The notes under the pieces are model-generated. The model saw only the letters and a list, made by a program, of their open reading frames with translations. It was not told the DNA's origin and made no database searches. The translations under genes were made by a program, and so were the position numbers. Positions 47,946 through 56,798 of a stretch of 64,000 nt of DNA are shown piece after piece (within the stretch, counting starts at the first letter, position 1; the number at the start of each line of letters is the position of its first letter). The DNA lies in NCBI GenBank assembly GCA_018654845.1, contig JABIKU010000035.1, positions 1 through 64,000 of the forward strand, in the 5' to 3' direction. Source of the DNA: Methanobacteriota archaeon. GTDB lineage: Archaea > Thermoplasmatota > Poseidoniia > Poseidoniales > Thalassarchaeaceae.

Positions 47946-49535
47946 ATGCTTGGACAGGATTCGCCAGCTCATGAATTGGATGCTGGCTTTCTCGACATTT
48001 CAGTCCCCCCCTTCAAAAGAAATGGATTTCAACAGACCTTTATTTCCATAATCAGAATTTTTGCATGGAGCATCGCATGGCTAGGGATGATTATTGGATT
48101 CTTATTTTCAAGCGGTGCATTTGACTTAATCGGTACTAAATCCTGGATTATATTTTTGATACCTGCATTCATATGCATCATTTGTGGTCTAATCCTTACT
48201 TTTACATCTCCAACCGAATTATCGAATAAATTGCATAATATCAGAAAGAACGCACCTCCTAGAGATTATATCCGACGACAAGAAGCCGGAGGAATTGAAT
48301 TAGAGAATTTTTGGAATTCGGCGACGATAAATATCCCATCTACCGACGATAGAGGATGGGTTTTCGAATCTCCAGGCGAAGAACATTGGTACAATGAAAA
48401 TCCTTACTCAAAAGATGAAGGGGGTATTATTGCTGAACATCCGACAATAATTGGAACACCTAAACCCGCAACCATTTCTACCTATGGAATTAGTTTAACT
48501 CTCGTATCGATAATGCTGATAATGGCAGGTTATGCTATTGCTGATTTTAGCACAAATGGTTGGGAGTGCCAGAATGGAGAAATAATTCCAATCCTCTTAG
48601 TCGGAGGAGAGGATGATGACGGAAATCCATTATCGCATTGTAAAGATATGAGTGATTCTGGATTAGACACACCTTCATGGGCTAGTTCTCCAGAATTGGA
48701 AGGATATTTTCCTGCTGATCCTCGCATTACTTACGGACTTGGTTTAATCTCAATAATTTGGCTCGGTTATAGTATTACACGATGGAAACGAGTTAATACG
48801 ATAATTGGTGTACCTACATCATTAATTCGTTCAGTCGCCATAGGTAATGCAGAATTAGTGGGTCAGGTTAGAAAACATCTTGCCGACCCAATGACCATCA
48901 CTGTTGACAATGATCCTTCCAAGGTCGTCGACGACCTCTATATGTCACATTGGACATATGAGGTCTACATTTGTCGACGGGTTTCGGATGGGGATGGCGG
49001 AACGAGGGAAGAATGTAGTTGGGAATTGGTACGGCAAAAAAAAGATGTTCGGAATTTTGTGCTGAATGATGGAACCGGCGGAATTGTAGTACGTCCAGGA
49101 TCATGGAAAAGTAATAGAATCGAACTAGGTCAACACCTCATTCAGTGGGAATGTCGGAATGATCTGAGTTATAGAGGATTAATCCTCAATCTAATGACTA
49201 GTGGAGATGTACGTAGACATCGTTGGACTCTATTTGGTTTGAAAATTGGTGACCCCATCTATCTAACAGGGGAAGTCAGCAACCGAGATAATAAAGAATT
49301 GCAGCATGAAAATATCGAACCTTACAAGGACTTAACACGTAAATCCGCAGTTCTACAAGTGAAAGGTCGAGACTCTCCGGGATTCAGAAGTTACCTCGAG
49401 AGAGGCTCGGAACTCGGAGTATTAAGCAACGCCAGAAGTCAATACGACTACCTCATACCTGGAGCCATCGCTGTAATTGGTGCGTCGATGATTCTCGCAA
49501 AATGGAATTTTGCATTCTCTGGGTATTTTTGGTGA
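47946..49535 (+). CDS. Membrane protein with GIDE (MUL1-like) domain, no RING visible
   Basis: RSVAIGNAELVGQVRKHLADP...WELVRQKKDVRNFVLNDGTGGIVVRPG...RHRWTLFGLKIGDPIYLTGEV between TM helices. Start uncertain. Confidence 0.6.
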   Translation: MLGQDSPAHELDAGFLDISVPPFKRNGFQQTFISIIRIFAWSIAWLGMIIGFLFSSGAFDLIGTKSWIIFLIPAFICIICGLILTFTSPTELSNKLHNIRKNAPPRDYIRRQEAGGIELENFWNSATINIPSTDDRGWVFESPGEEHWYNENPYSKDEGGIIAEHPTIIGTPKPATISTYGISLTLVSIMLIMAGYAIADFSTNGWECQNGEIIPILLVGGEDDDGNPLSHCKDMSDSGLDTPSWASSPELEGYFPADPRITYGLGLISIIWLGYSITRWKRVNTIIGVPTSLIRSVAIGNAELVGQVRKHLADPMTITVDNDPSKVVDDLYMSHWTYEVYICRRVSDGDGGTREECSWELVRQKKDVRNFVLNDGTGGIVVRPGSWKSNRIELGQHLIQWECRNDLSYRGLILNLMTSGDVRRHRWTLFGLKIGDPIYLTGEVSNRDNKELQHENIEPYKDLTRKSAVLQVKGRDSPGFRSYLERGSELGVLSNARSQYDYLIPGAIAVIGASMILAKWNFAFSGYFW

Positions 49536-50969
49536 TTATTTTAATTCCCAAACTGGCCCATCGGGTCCATCTTTAACTTTCACGCCAAGAGCACTTAATT
49601 CGTTTCTAATTTCATCGGCTCGAGCCCAATTTTTTGAATCCCGAGCCAAGCTTCGCTCCACCAGCAACGGCTCAACGATCATTTCTAATTCAGTTCTTGC
49701 AGTATTATCTTCAGCGACCATTGAGCGGGTTGTTTCTTCATCTGGAAGCAAACCTAAAATTTCGCCAGCAAATTCAGTTAACCAACCCACGCCAGCAGCA
49801 ATGAAATTATCATCATTATTATCTGCAAATAAAGATTGTAGCTCTCGAACAATTGATTGAACTTCGACCATTGCAGTTCGAGTATTGAAATCATCATTCA
49901 TCCCTGCAATGAAGTTTTCTGCTGCAGCCTCAAGTGTGCTGAAACCATTCCAATCACCACTTCCTGTAGCGACCAGCGCTTTACCATAAATTGCTATCAT
50001 CCGCTGGTAATGTTTCTGGGATTCTTCAAGCATTGCCATATTGAATTCGACAGGTTGACGATAAGGGGCATTGAGAAGAGAATACCTCAATTCAAGCGGA
50101 CTGACGTGTTCAAATGTATCACGAATAGTCCAAAAATTTCCAAGTGATTTCGACATTTTTTCGCCGTCGACATTTATCATACCATTGTGAATCCAATACT
50201 TGACTACCGGCTCGATTCCAAGGCAGCATTCCGATTGAAAAATTTCCGCCTCATGATGTGGGAAAAGAAGATCTGAACCGCCGCCATGAATATCAAAAGT
50301 CTCACCGAGATGCTTGAGTGACATTGCTGAACACTCGATATGCCAACCAGGTCGACCCTGTCCCCAAGGACTTTCCCAAGAGGGTTCGCCTGACTTCGCT
50401 AATTTCCACAATGCAAAATCACGATGATCTCGCTTACCCGAGCCGGTTCCATCAACCCGTCCACCAGCACCGGCTCGAACCATATCTAGAGTTTGACCAG
50501 TTAATTGCCCATACTTTTCTGGCGCGGTATCAATCTCAAAGTAAACTCCATCATCCTCAACATAAGCATGGCCTTTTTCAACAAGCTGTTCTATCATTTC
50601 GATGATTTCTGGAATCGTGCCGGTCACTCGAGGGTAATCGTCGGCACGTAGAACATTCATCGCATCCATAACCTCGTAGTAATCTGCGATATTTCTTTCA
50701 GCGACAATAGAGAAATCAACACCTTCGGCGTTCGCAACATTGATGATTTTGTCATCAATGTCGGTGAAATTAGTTACATAATTCACATCATATCCCGAAT
50801 GACGAAGCCAGCGAGTTATGACATCGAAAGCAATGGCTTGGCGAGCGTGCCCAAGGTGAGATGGAGAGTACGGAGTGATACCACAAGCATAGAGACTAAC
50901 CTTTCCAGATACTATCGAAATAAACTCACGCTTAGAGCGCGAACGCGTGTCGTAGACTCTCAGCGCCAT
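49536..50969 (-). CDS. cysS: Cysteinyl-tRNA synthetase
   Basis: [78 protein letters not shown]. Confidence 0.96.
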   Translation of the reverse strand: MALRVYDTRSRSKREFISIVSGKVSLYACGITPYSPSHLGHARQAIAFDVITRWLRHSGYDVNYVTNFTDIDDKIINVANAEGVDFSIVAERNIADYYEVMDAMNVLRADDYPRVTGTIPEIIEMIEQLVEKGHAYVEDDGVYFEIDTAPEKYGQLTGQTLDMVRAGAGGRVDGTGSGKRDHRDFALWKLAKSGEPSWESPWGQGRPGWHIECSAMSLKHLGETFDIHGGGSDLLFPHHEAEIFQSECCLGIEPVVKYWIHNGMINVDGEKMSKSLGNFWTIRDTFEHVSPLELRYSLLNAPYRQPVEFNMAMLEESQKHYQRMIAIYGKALVATGSGDWNGFSTLEAAAENFIAGMNDDFNTRTAMVEVQSIVRELQSLFADNNDDNFIAAGVGWLTEFAGEILGLLPDEETTRSMVAEDNTARTELEMIVEPLLVERSLARDSKNWARADEIRNELSALGVKVKDGPDGPVWELK

Positions 50970-50998
50970 ATTCTCAATCGTTTCTCAGCGCGTGCCCA

Positions 50999-51703
50999 TC
51001 ATGAACTTCGCGCTGCATCAATGAGTGCTTTATACAATTCATGATGGCCAATCCGTTCAGGATGCCATTGAACTCCAATACAAAATTTATGATTTGGCAT
51101 TTCCACAGCTTCGATTAATCCATCATGTGAAGAGTAGCCAGAAATCGTCAAACTACCAGCATCGCTCACCCCTTGATGGTGAGTCGAGTTCGCCGTCACA
51201 CTTTTCCCAAGAATTTTACAAAGATGAGAGCCTTCTACCACCTCTACACCGTGTTCACTCACTACTCCATTCCAGCCACCATGATTTTCAAATCCTTGAG
51301 TTTTAGGTAAATGTTGATGTATACTTCCACCTGCGAGGATACACATCATTTGGAACCCTCGACAAACGCCCAGAAGAGGAATTTCTCTCTCAATCGCTCC
51401 TTTGATTAAAGCGATTTCAGATTCATCCTGTTCAGGATAGATATCATCTGAAAATTCACCTGCAACCTGTCCGTACAATTCTGGGTCGATATCCGGACCC
51501 CCTGCCACTACCAATGCATCGAGGCAATCGAGAATGCTCACATCACCCCCGGGTGGTATCAATAATGGATTGCCCCCACATTTTCTTATCATATTGGGAT
51601 ATGTTGTTGGTAAGACAATCGCATGAAGATCCCAATTCGCCCATTTTGTTTGACGTGCAGGAGTTGTAATCCCAATGATTGGGGCTCGAACTGTGGTAGT
51701 CAT
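50999..51703 (-). CDS. Class I glutamine amidotransferase / gamma-glutamyl hydrolase (PuuD/C26 family), copy 1
   Basis: LGVCRGFQMMCILAGGSIHQHLP (Cys nucleophile), STHHQGV, GVQWHPE. Confidence 0.88.
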   Translation of the reverse strand: MTTTVRAPIIGITTPARQTKWANWDLHAIVLPTTYPNMIRKCGGNPLLIPPGGDVSILDCLDALVVAGGPDIDPELYGQVAGEFSDDIYPEQDESEIALIKGAIEREIPLLGVCRGFQMMCILAGGSIHQHLPKTQGFENHGGWNGVVSEHGVEVVEGSHLCKILGKSVTANSTHHQGVSDAGSLTISGYSSHDGLIEAVEMPNHKFCIGVQWHPERIGHHELYKALIDAARSS

Positions 51704-51746
51704 ATCATATCGCGTAAACGAATAACTAAATTAAATAAATCTTAAT

Positions 51747-52448
51747 TCAGTTTCCTGCAGCAGTTATTAGAGCAGAAAATATCTCATCTTGACTAGTCAT
51801 CTCAGGATGCCATTGAGTAGAAATCAAAAAAGTCATTCCTTTGAGTTCAACTGCTTCAATCAAACCATCGTCAGTTCTACCGACCACGGCTAGGTCGCCC
51901 GCATTGGAAACACCTTGGTGATGGCCAGAATTAACCATAATTTCTTTACCTAATAATTCCTCAAGAATCGACCCTTTTTCTAGGTTTACTTGATGATTTG
52001 ACCATTTTCCTCCAGTTGCACCATGATTTTCGAATCCTTTGGTCTCCGGTAGATGTTGATGAAGTTCTCCACCTCTTTCAATGCAGAGTAATTGATGACC
52101 TCTGCAAGTGCATAATATTGGCAAGTCGCGCTCAATAGCACCTCTCAATAGATTGATTTCCCACTCATCTTGAGTTCCCCTAACATCCTTCGTTTGGTCT
52201 ACGCCCTCTTGCCCGTAGAGGATAGGGTCAATATCTCGACCTCCTGAAAAAATGATTCCATCCAAAATGTCGAGGACTTCCTCAGGTTCATCTCCCTCGA
52301 CCAATAATAATGCAATTCCACCGGCCTTGTGAACTGCGTTGGGATAATTGGCAGGTAACATGACAACCGATTGATTTCCAACCTCATATTGGACCGAATT
52401 AATCGATGTAGTTATTCCGATTAATGGAATCAATTGTATTACCTCCAA
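51747..52448 (-). CDS. Class I glutamine amidotransferase / gamma-glutamyl hydrolase (PuuD/C26 family), copy 2
   Basis: LCTCRGHQLLCIERGGELHQHLPETKGFENHG, SGHHQGVSNAG, STQWHPE. Confidence 0.87.
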   Translation of the reverse strand: MEVIQLIPLIGITTSINSVQYEVGNQSVVMLPANYPNAVHKAGGIALLLVEGDEPEEVLDILDGIIFSGGRDIDPILYGQEGVDQTKDVRGTQDEWEINLLRGAIERDLPILCTCRGHQLLCIERGGELHQHLPETKGFENHGATGGKWSNHQVNLEKGSILEELLGKEIMVNSGHHQGVSNAGDLAVVGRTDDGLIEAVELKGMTFLISTQWHPEMTSQDEIFSALITAAGN

Positions 52449-52451
52449 TCG

Positions 52452-52799
52452 TTAAGCATGTTTCATTGAGATGAGTGCTGCGAATGTGTGAGCTGCTAGC
52501 ATCATTGCCAATGGTAGATGGAGCCAGCCGAAATCTGGCATCATAAATAATCCAACACAGAGTTGAATCACCGATATACCAGCAACTGCGAAAGCATTGC
52601 CTTTTACTGATTTATTTTCAATTCCAGATTGAATTACAATAACTGGGAGTGCGATTGCAAGAACAGTAATCAGATACGCAGTATGTGAATGTCCCATATC
52701 AGTACCACTGATTAATTCCCAACCAATTGCACCTTGAAATAATGTAAGAGCAAATATGGTTCCAGCGACCGGGCGAATTGCTTTGGTTAGGTCTGTCAT
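52452..52799 (-). CDS. Hypothetical 4-TM membrane protein
   Basis: 115-aa ORF with four hydrophobic segments; adjacent to the amidotransferase and FeS oxidoreductase genes. Confidence 0.6.
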   Translation of the reverse strand: MTDLTKAIRPVAGTIFALTLFQGAIGWELISGTDMGHSHTAYLITVLAIALPVIVIQSGIENKSVKGNAFAVAGISVIQLCVGLFMMPDFGWLHLPLAMMLAAHTFAALISMKHA

Positions 52800-52831
52800 G
52801 ACATCGGCTGGTGCCAGCTAGTATTTGACGG

Positions 52832-54853
52832 TCACGATTCAATTGAAGTAGATTCTACTGCAGTATGAATCTCCTTATCTCGCTCAACAATTTGTTCCCA
52901 CAATAGTTCTGCGATATCTTTCACATCCATTTCGGCTCCAACAGTATCCAAACCATCTTTCACCATAATTGAACAAAATGGACAGCCGATTGCTACAGTA
53001 TCGCAGCCGGTTGCTGCAATTTCCTCTGCTCGAATCTTATTGACTCGTTTGTCGGCGTCTTCTTCCATCCACATTTGAGCGCCACCGGCACCACAGCAGA
53101 AAGAATCCTTTCCATGGCGCTTTATTTCTACGTCGACTCCACCAAGAACCGATCGAGGTTCATCGACAACGTCGCCTATTCGACCGAGGTAACAAGGGTC
53201 ATGGAATGTTATGCTCTTACCATTTTTATCAAGTTCTGGCAACTTTCCTTCTGATTGTAATTTAGCCATTATTTCGGTATGATGAAAGATTTCCAAATCA
53301 TCTGCTCCATAATCACCATACTCTTTTCCAATAGTGTGGAAACAATGTGGACAAGCAGTAATTATTCTCTTAACACCAAGTTCATCAAAAGTTGCAATAT
53401 TTGTTTCTGCAAGCATTTGGAAAAGATATTCGTTACCTGATCGTCGGGCAGGATCACCTGAACATCCTTCTCTCATTCCAAGAATCCCAACATCCAGCCC
53501 AGCTTCTTTCAGCAAACCGATAGTTGCGCGAGCAACCTTTTGATTTCGCTCATCGAAACTCGCTGCGCAACCAACGAAATAGATGTATTCAGCAGGTTCG
53601 CCAACTTTCACATCGAGATCCTTAGCCCAATCGCCACGCTCATGTTCACCAAATCCATATGGATTCGAAGCAGACTCCAAATTACCCATCGCCACATTCA
53701 ATTCTTCTGGGTATTCCATAGTCTCCATCATTGCATTACGGCGAAGATCAGTGAGTTTAGGGACATGCTCGATGTAAAGTGGACAAACATCGACACAAGC
53801 ATGGCAAGTAGTACATGCCCAGACCGCTTCCTCTGTTATTCGTGCGAGCATCGTTTCTTCGGGTTGATCGCCTTTCAGTAGAATAGGCGCGTAATCGTTA
53901 GCATAATTACGTACATCTTTGACTATTTGCATAGGATTCAGCCCTTTCCCTGATGCATATGCTGGACAAACATCCTGGCAACGTGCGCAAGATGTACAGG
54001 ACCAACCATCGATGATTTGCCTCCAAGTATATTGATCAAAAGTGCTAACTCCAAAAGAATCGATATCTAATTCTTCCAATAAAATTGCCTTACCTGATTC
54101 ATCGATTGCAAGTGGCCGCATTTTAGCCATAGGTTCAGTATCATGAAAGAATACATTGGGAATTGCCATGACTAAATGCATATGTTTTGACATCGGAATT
54201 AGGATTAAAAAACTACAAATTGATAACATATGGGTCCAATATGCAATAATTGCAAAATTAGTCAACGAAGTTCCAGCAACCCAATTTCCAATAGGCTCCC
54301 AAGTTGCTGAAGGAGATTCGACCGATTCGATGATGAAAGAAGTTATTGTAATCGTCAAAATCAAGAAAAGAATAAAATTTCCTTCTAACTGAGATTTCCC
54401 CCTCAGCTTCTCGGGAGTGAAGATTATGCGACGAATAAGTGCGGCAGTCGCACCAATTAGTGCAGACGTATAACCGAGTTCGACAATTCCATTCCATGGG
54501 CCATTAAAGATTTCAGGCAAGATATTGTGAGAGAAGAAATTCGCTGTTGCTAAATCTAACATATCTGTTGAGAGCATCAAAAACCCCCAAAACATGAGTA
54601 CGTGCATTCCACCTGCAACTCGATCTCGTAACACTTTCTTTTGACCTAGCCAACCTACCAATAATTCCTTGATTCGAACTACCCAAGAATCGAATCGGTT
54701 ATCAGGGGCTCCCAACATAACTAATCTAGTTGCTAGAATGACTTGAAAGAGAAAGAACGCAATTGACCCTCCGCCTATTATTAGAAGGATTACCCAACCC
54801 GGAAGAGGACCATATTCGACCAATAGAGGATGCTCCATTTCGTTAAACTCCAC
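52832..54853 (-). CDS. Membrane FeS oxidoreductase, HdrD/EtfD-like (NarI-like TM domain, 2x4Fe-4S, two CCG domains)
   Basis: N-terminal TMs; CTSCARCQDVCPAY and CTTCHACVDVCPLY; HDPCYLGRIGDVVDEPR, FCCGAGGAQMWMEE CCG motifs. Confidence 0.9.
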   Translation of the reverse strand: MEFNEMEHPLLVEYGPLPGWVILLIIGGGSIAFFLFQVILATRLVMLGAPDNRFDSWVVRIKELLVGWLGQKKVLRDRVAGGMHVLMFWGFLMLSTDMLDLATANFFSHNILPEIFNGPWNGIVELGYTSALIGATAALIRRIIFTPEKLRGKSQLEGNFILFLILTITITSFIIESVESPSATWEPIGNWVAGTSLTNFAIIAYWTHMLSICSFLILIPMSKHMHLVMAIPNVFFHDTEPMAKMRPLAIDESGKAILLEELDIDSFGVSTFDQYTWRQIIDGWSCTSCARCQDVCPAYASGKGLNPMQIVKDVRNYANDYAPILLKGDQPEETMLARITEEAVWACTTCHACVDVCPLYIEHVPKLTDLRRNAMMETMEYPEELNVAMGNLESASNPYGFGEHERGDWAKDLDVKVGEPAEYIYFVGCAASFDERNQKVARATIGLLKEAGLDVGILGMREGCSGDPARRSGNEYLFQMLAETNIATFDELGVKRIITACPHCFHTIGKEYGDYGADDLEIFHHTEIMAKLQSEGKLPELDKNGKSITFHDPCYLGRIGDVVDEPRSVLGGVDVEIKRHGKDSFCCGAGGAQMWMEEDADKRVNKIRAEEIAATGCDTVAIGCPFCSIMVKDGLDTVGAEMDVKDIAELLWEQIVERDKEIHTAVESTSIES

Positions 54854-54974
54854 CGACGACTAATCTTGTCAAACCAAGCGAAGAGAAACTACTCCTTCAA
54901 TCAACCGCCTATACAGTTCCCATAGAGTCTCATAATCCCCAACCCTCATTTCCTTAACGCCCACACCAGATAAC

Positions 54975-55955
54975 ATGGTCCGTGCCTTCGCCCCCGGGAA
55001 ATGCATCCTGTTCGGTGAACATGCAGTGGTCTATGGACATCCAGCTGTTGCTGTTGCCATCGATGCAGGAGTTGAAGTTAGATTGGAAGAATCTGAAAGA
55101 TGGATTCTCGATGGAATGAATTTCGAGCCATCACGTCATCCACATATCAAACATATATTGACAAATGTTTTCGAGTATGATGGGCCTCCATTAAAAATGG
55201 ATATTGATTCAACATTATTTCCTGCTGCAGGCCTTGGATCAAGTGCTGCATTATCCAATGCAATGGGTGCAGCTTTGCAAGAATTAATTGAACCTAGTGG
55301 CACTGTTGATTCAATTAAAATAGCAAAAATAAGTCATTCTGCTGAAGCGATTGCACAAGAGGGAAGAGCTAGTCCAACGGATACGGCTACTAGTGCATTG
55401 GGTGGGTCAGTAGTCGTATCTGGAGAACGTCTTAGAGGGATTAATCATAGATTTGATGCTGGATTAATTACCCCTGAGGGCGAGAGAAATTGGTCAATAC
55501 ATTCTGCGGAATTACACCCAAATCTTGCCGAAGCATGGTTGGTACTGGGATTTACAGGTCAGGGTTCTCCGACTGGAAAAATGGTAGCAGGAGTAGCAGA
55601 CCTATTGGAAAGAGAACCTAATCGCAATGATGATATGTTGGCGATTGCCAATATTACAAATGCAGGATTAGCCGCTCTCGCAGCAGGAAATTTACCAGCG
55701 GTTGGAATGGCCATGGATGCTTGTCATAAACGATTACAGAATATTCAAGTCAGTAGTCCGGCACTTGATTTATTGGTAAAATCTGCCCGGCCGCACTCCT
55801 TCGGTGCAAAGCTGACTGGAGCAGGTGGTGGTGGATGTATGGTAGCTCTTACAGATAATCCAAAAAGGGTTGCTGAAGCTATTGAAATTGCAGGTGGTAA
55901 ACCATTGATTTCCCGCTTTGGAGCTGAAGGCGTTCGATTAATCAAAAAAAGTTGA
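54975..55955 (+). CDS. mvk: Mevalonate kinase
   Basis: APGKCILFGEHAVVYGHPAVAVAID, FPAAGLGSSAALSNAMGAA, GAKLTGAGGGGCMVAL GHMP motifs. Confidence 0.95.
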   Translation: MVRAFAPGKCILFGEHAVVYGHPAVAVAIDAGVEVRLEESERWILDGMNFEPSRHPHIKHILTNVFEYDGPPLKMDIDSTLFPAAGLGSSAALSNAMGAALQELIEPSGTVDSIKIAKISHSAEAIAQEGRASPTDTATSALGGSVVVSGERLRGINHRFDAGLITPEGERNWSIHSAELHPNLAEAWLVLGFTGQGSPTGKMVAGVADLLEREPNRNDDMLAIANITNAGLAALAAGNLPAVGMAMDACHKRLQNIQVSSPALDLLVKSARPHSFGAKLTGAGGGGCMVALTDNPKRVAEAIEIAGGKPLISRFGAEGVRLIKKS

Positions 55956-55957
55956 AA

Positions 55958-55972
55958 AAAACGAGTCGTTTT
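55958..55972. terminator. Short perfect inverted repeat AAAACGA-G-TCGTTTT followed by T-rich stretch; candidate transcription terminator or regulatory site
   Basis: Two nt after the mvk stop, followed by GTTTATTTTTG. The one-nt spacer makes RNA hairpin formation limited. Confidence 0.3.
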
Positions 55973-55994
55973 GTTTATTTTTGTTCAACTATTC

Positions 55995-56002
55995 TTTATA
56001 AG
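55995..56002 (+). promoter_or_regulatory. TATA box of tbp (TTTATAAG), leaderless geometry
   Basis: TTTATAAG lies about 22 nt before the tbp ATG; a second overlapping candidate GATATATAAG follows. Confidence 0.5.
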
Positions 56003-56023
56003 GGATATATAAGTCCGAACGCC

Positions 56024-56740
56024 ATGCTTAGTGACGAAGAACGCCTAACAGTAGTGAATGTGGTCGCATCGACCCGAGTTGCAGAAGAACTCGACCTGCC
56101 AGATATCGCAATTCAGTTGAATTGTGAATACGAACCTGAACAATTTCCGGGAGTAGTTTACCGAGTTGTAGATCCAAAACTGGCAATTCTAATGTTCCGC
56201 TCTGGACGTGCGGTTTGCACCGGCGGTAAGAATGAACAAAACATCCACACAGGCATCGAACGCATGACCGCTGACCTGAACAAGGCAGGTATTGAAACAT
56301 GGGATCCTTCAAGAATAGAAATTGAAGTTCAAAACATGGTCGCAACCTATTCATTATTCTACCCAGAAGAGTATGGTGGAATGGCAAGAATGGATGACAA
56401 TAACACTCGAGTCATTGATCTTGAAGGAGGTGGCATTCGTGCTGCAACCGATGAAGAAGTTGCGGAAGAAGATGAAAGAATTCGTGGTATTCGTGAAGGT
56501 GAACCGCTCGCAGCACTTCCACGAAAACTTAACCTGAATAATCTAACATTCCACCTACCTTTCGATAAGGTTGAGTACGAACCAGAACAGTTTCCTGGCT
56601 TGATTTATCGAATAGATTACCCGAAGGTTGTCTGCTTGATTTTCGGCAGTGGTAAAATGGTAATTACTGGAGCTCGCCACAAAGATGAGATTTTTGAAGC
56701 AATACAGTTTATTCAAGACGAGTTAGCGGACTTGCTTTGA
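56024..56740 (+). CDS. tbp: TATA-box-binding protein with insertion in second repeat
   Basis: VVNVVASTRVAEELDLPDIA...YEPEQFPGVVYRVVDPKLAILMFRSGRAVCTGGKN; second repeat VEYEPEQFPGLIYRIDYPKVVCLIFGSGKMVITGARH. Confidence 0.96.
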   Translation: MLSDEERLTVVNVVASTRVAEELDLPDIAIQLNCEYEPEQFPGVVYRVVDPKLAILMFRSGRAVCTGGKNEQNIHTGIERMTADLNKAGIETWDPSRIEIEVQNMVATYSLFYPEEYGGMARMDDNNTRVIDLEGGGIRAATDEEVAEEDERIRGIREGEPLAALPRKLNLNNLTFHLPFDKVEYEPEQFPGLIYRIDYPKVVCLIFGSGKMVITGARHKDEIFEAIQFIQDELADLL

Positions 56741-56798
56741 ACTCTCTTTGAATAAATCAGATTTCCAATTGCAATATATAGGTGATTCACCCAAATAG

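Noticed and set aside
56028-56387. 119-aa minus-strand ORF
   Set aside because: Antisense to tbp, which is unambiguous.
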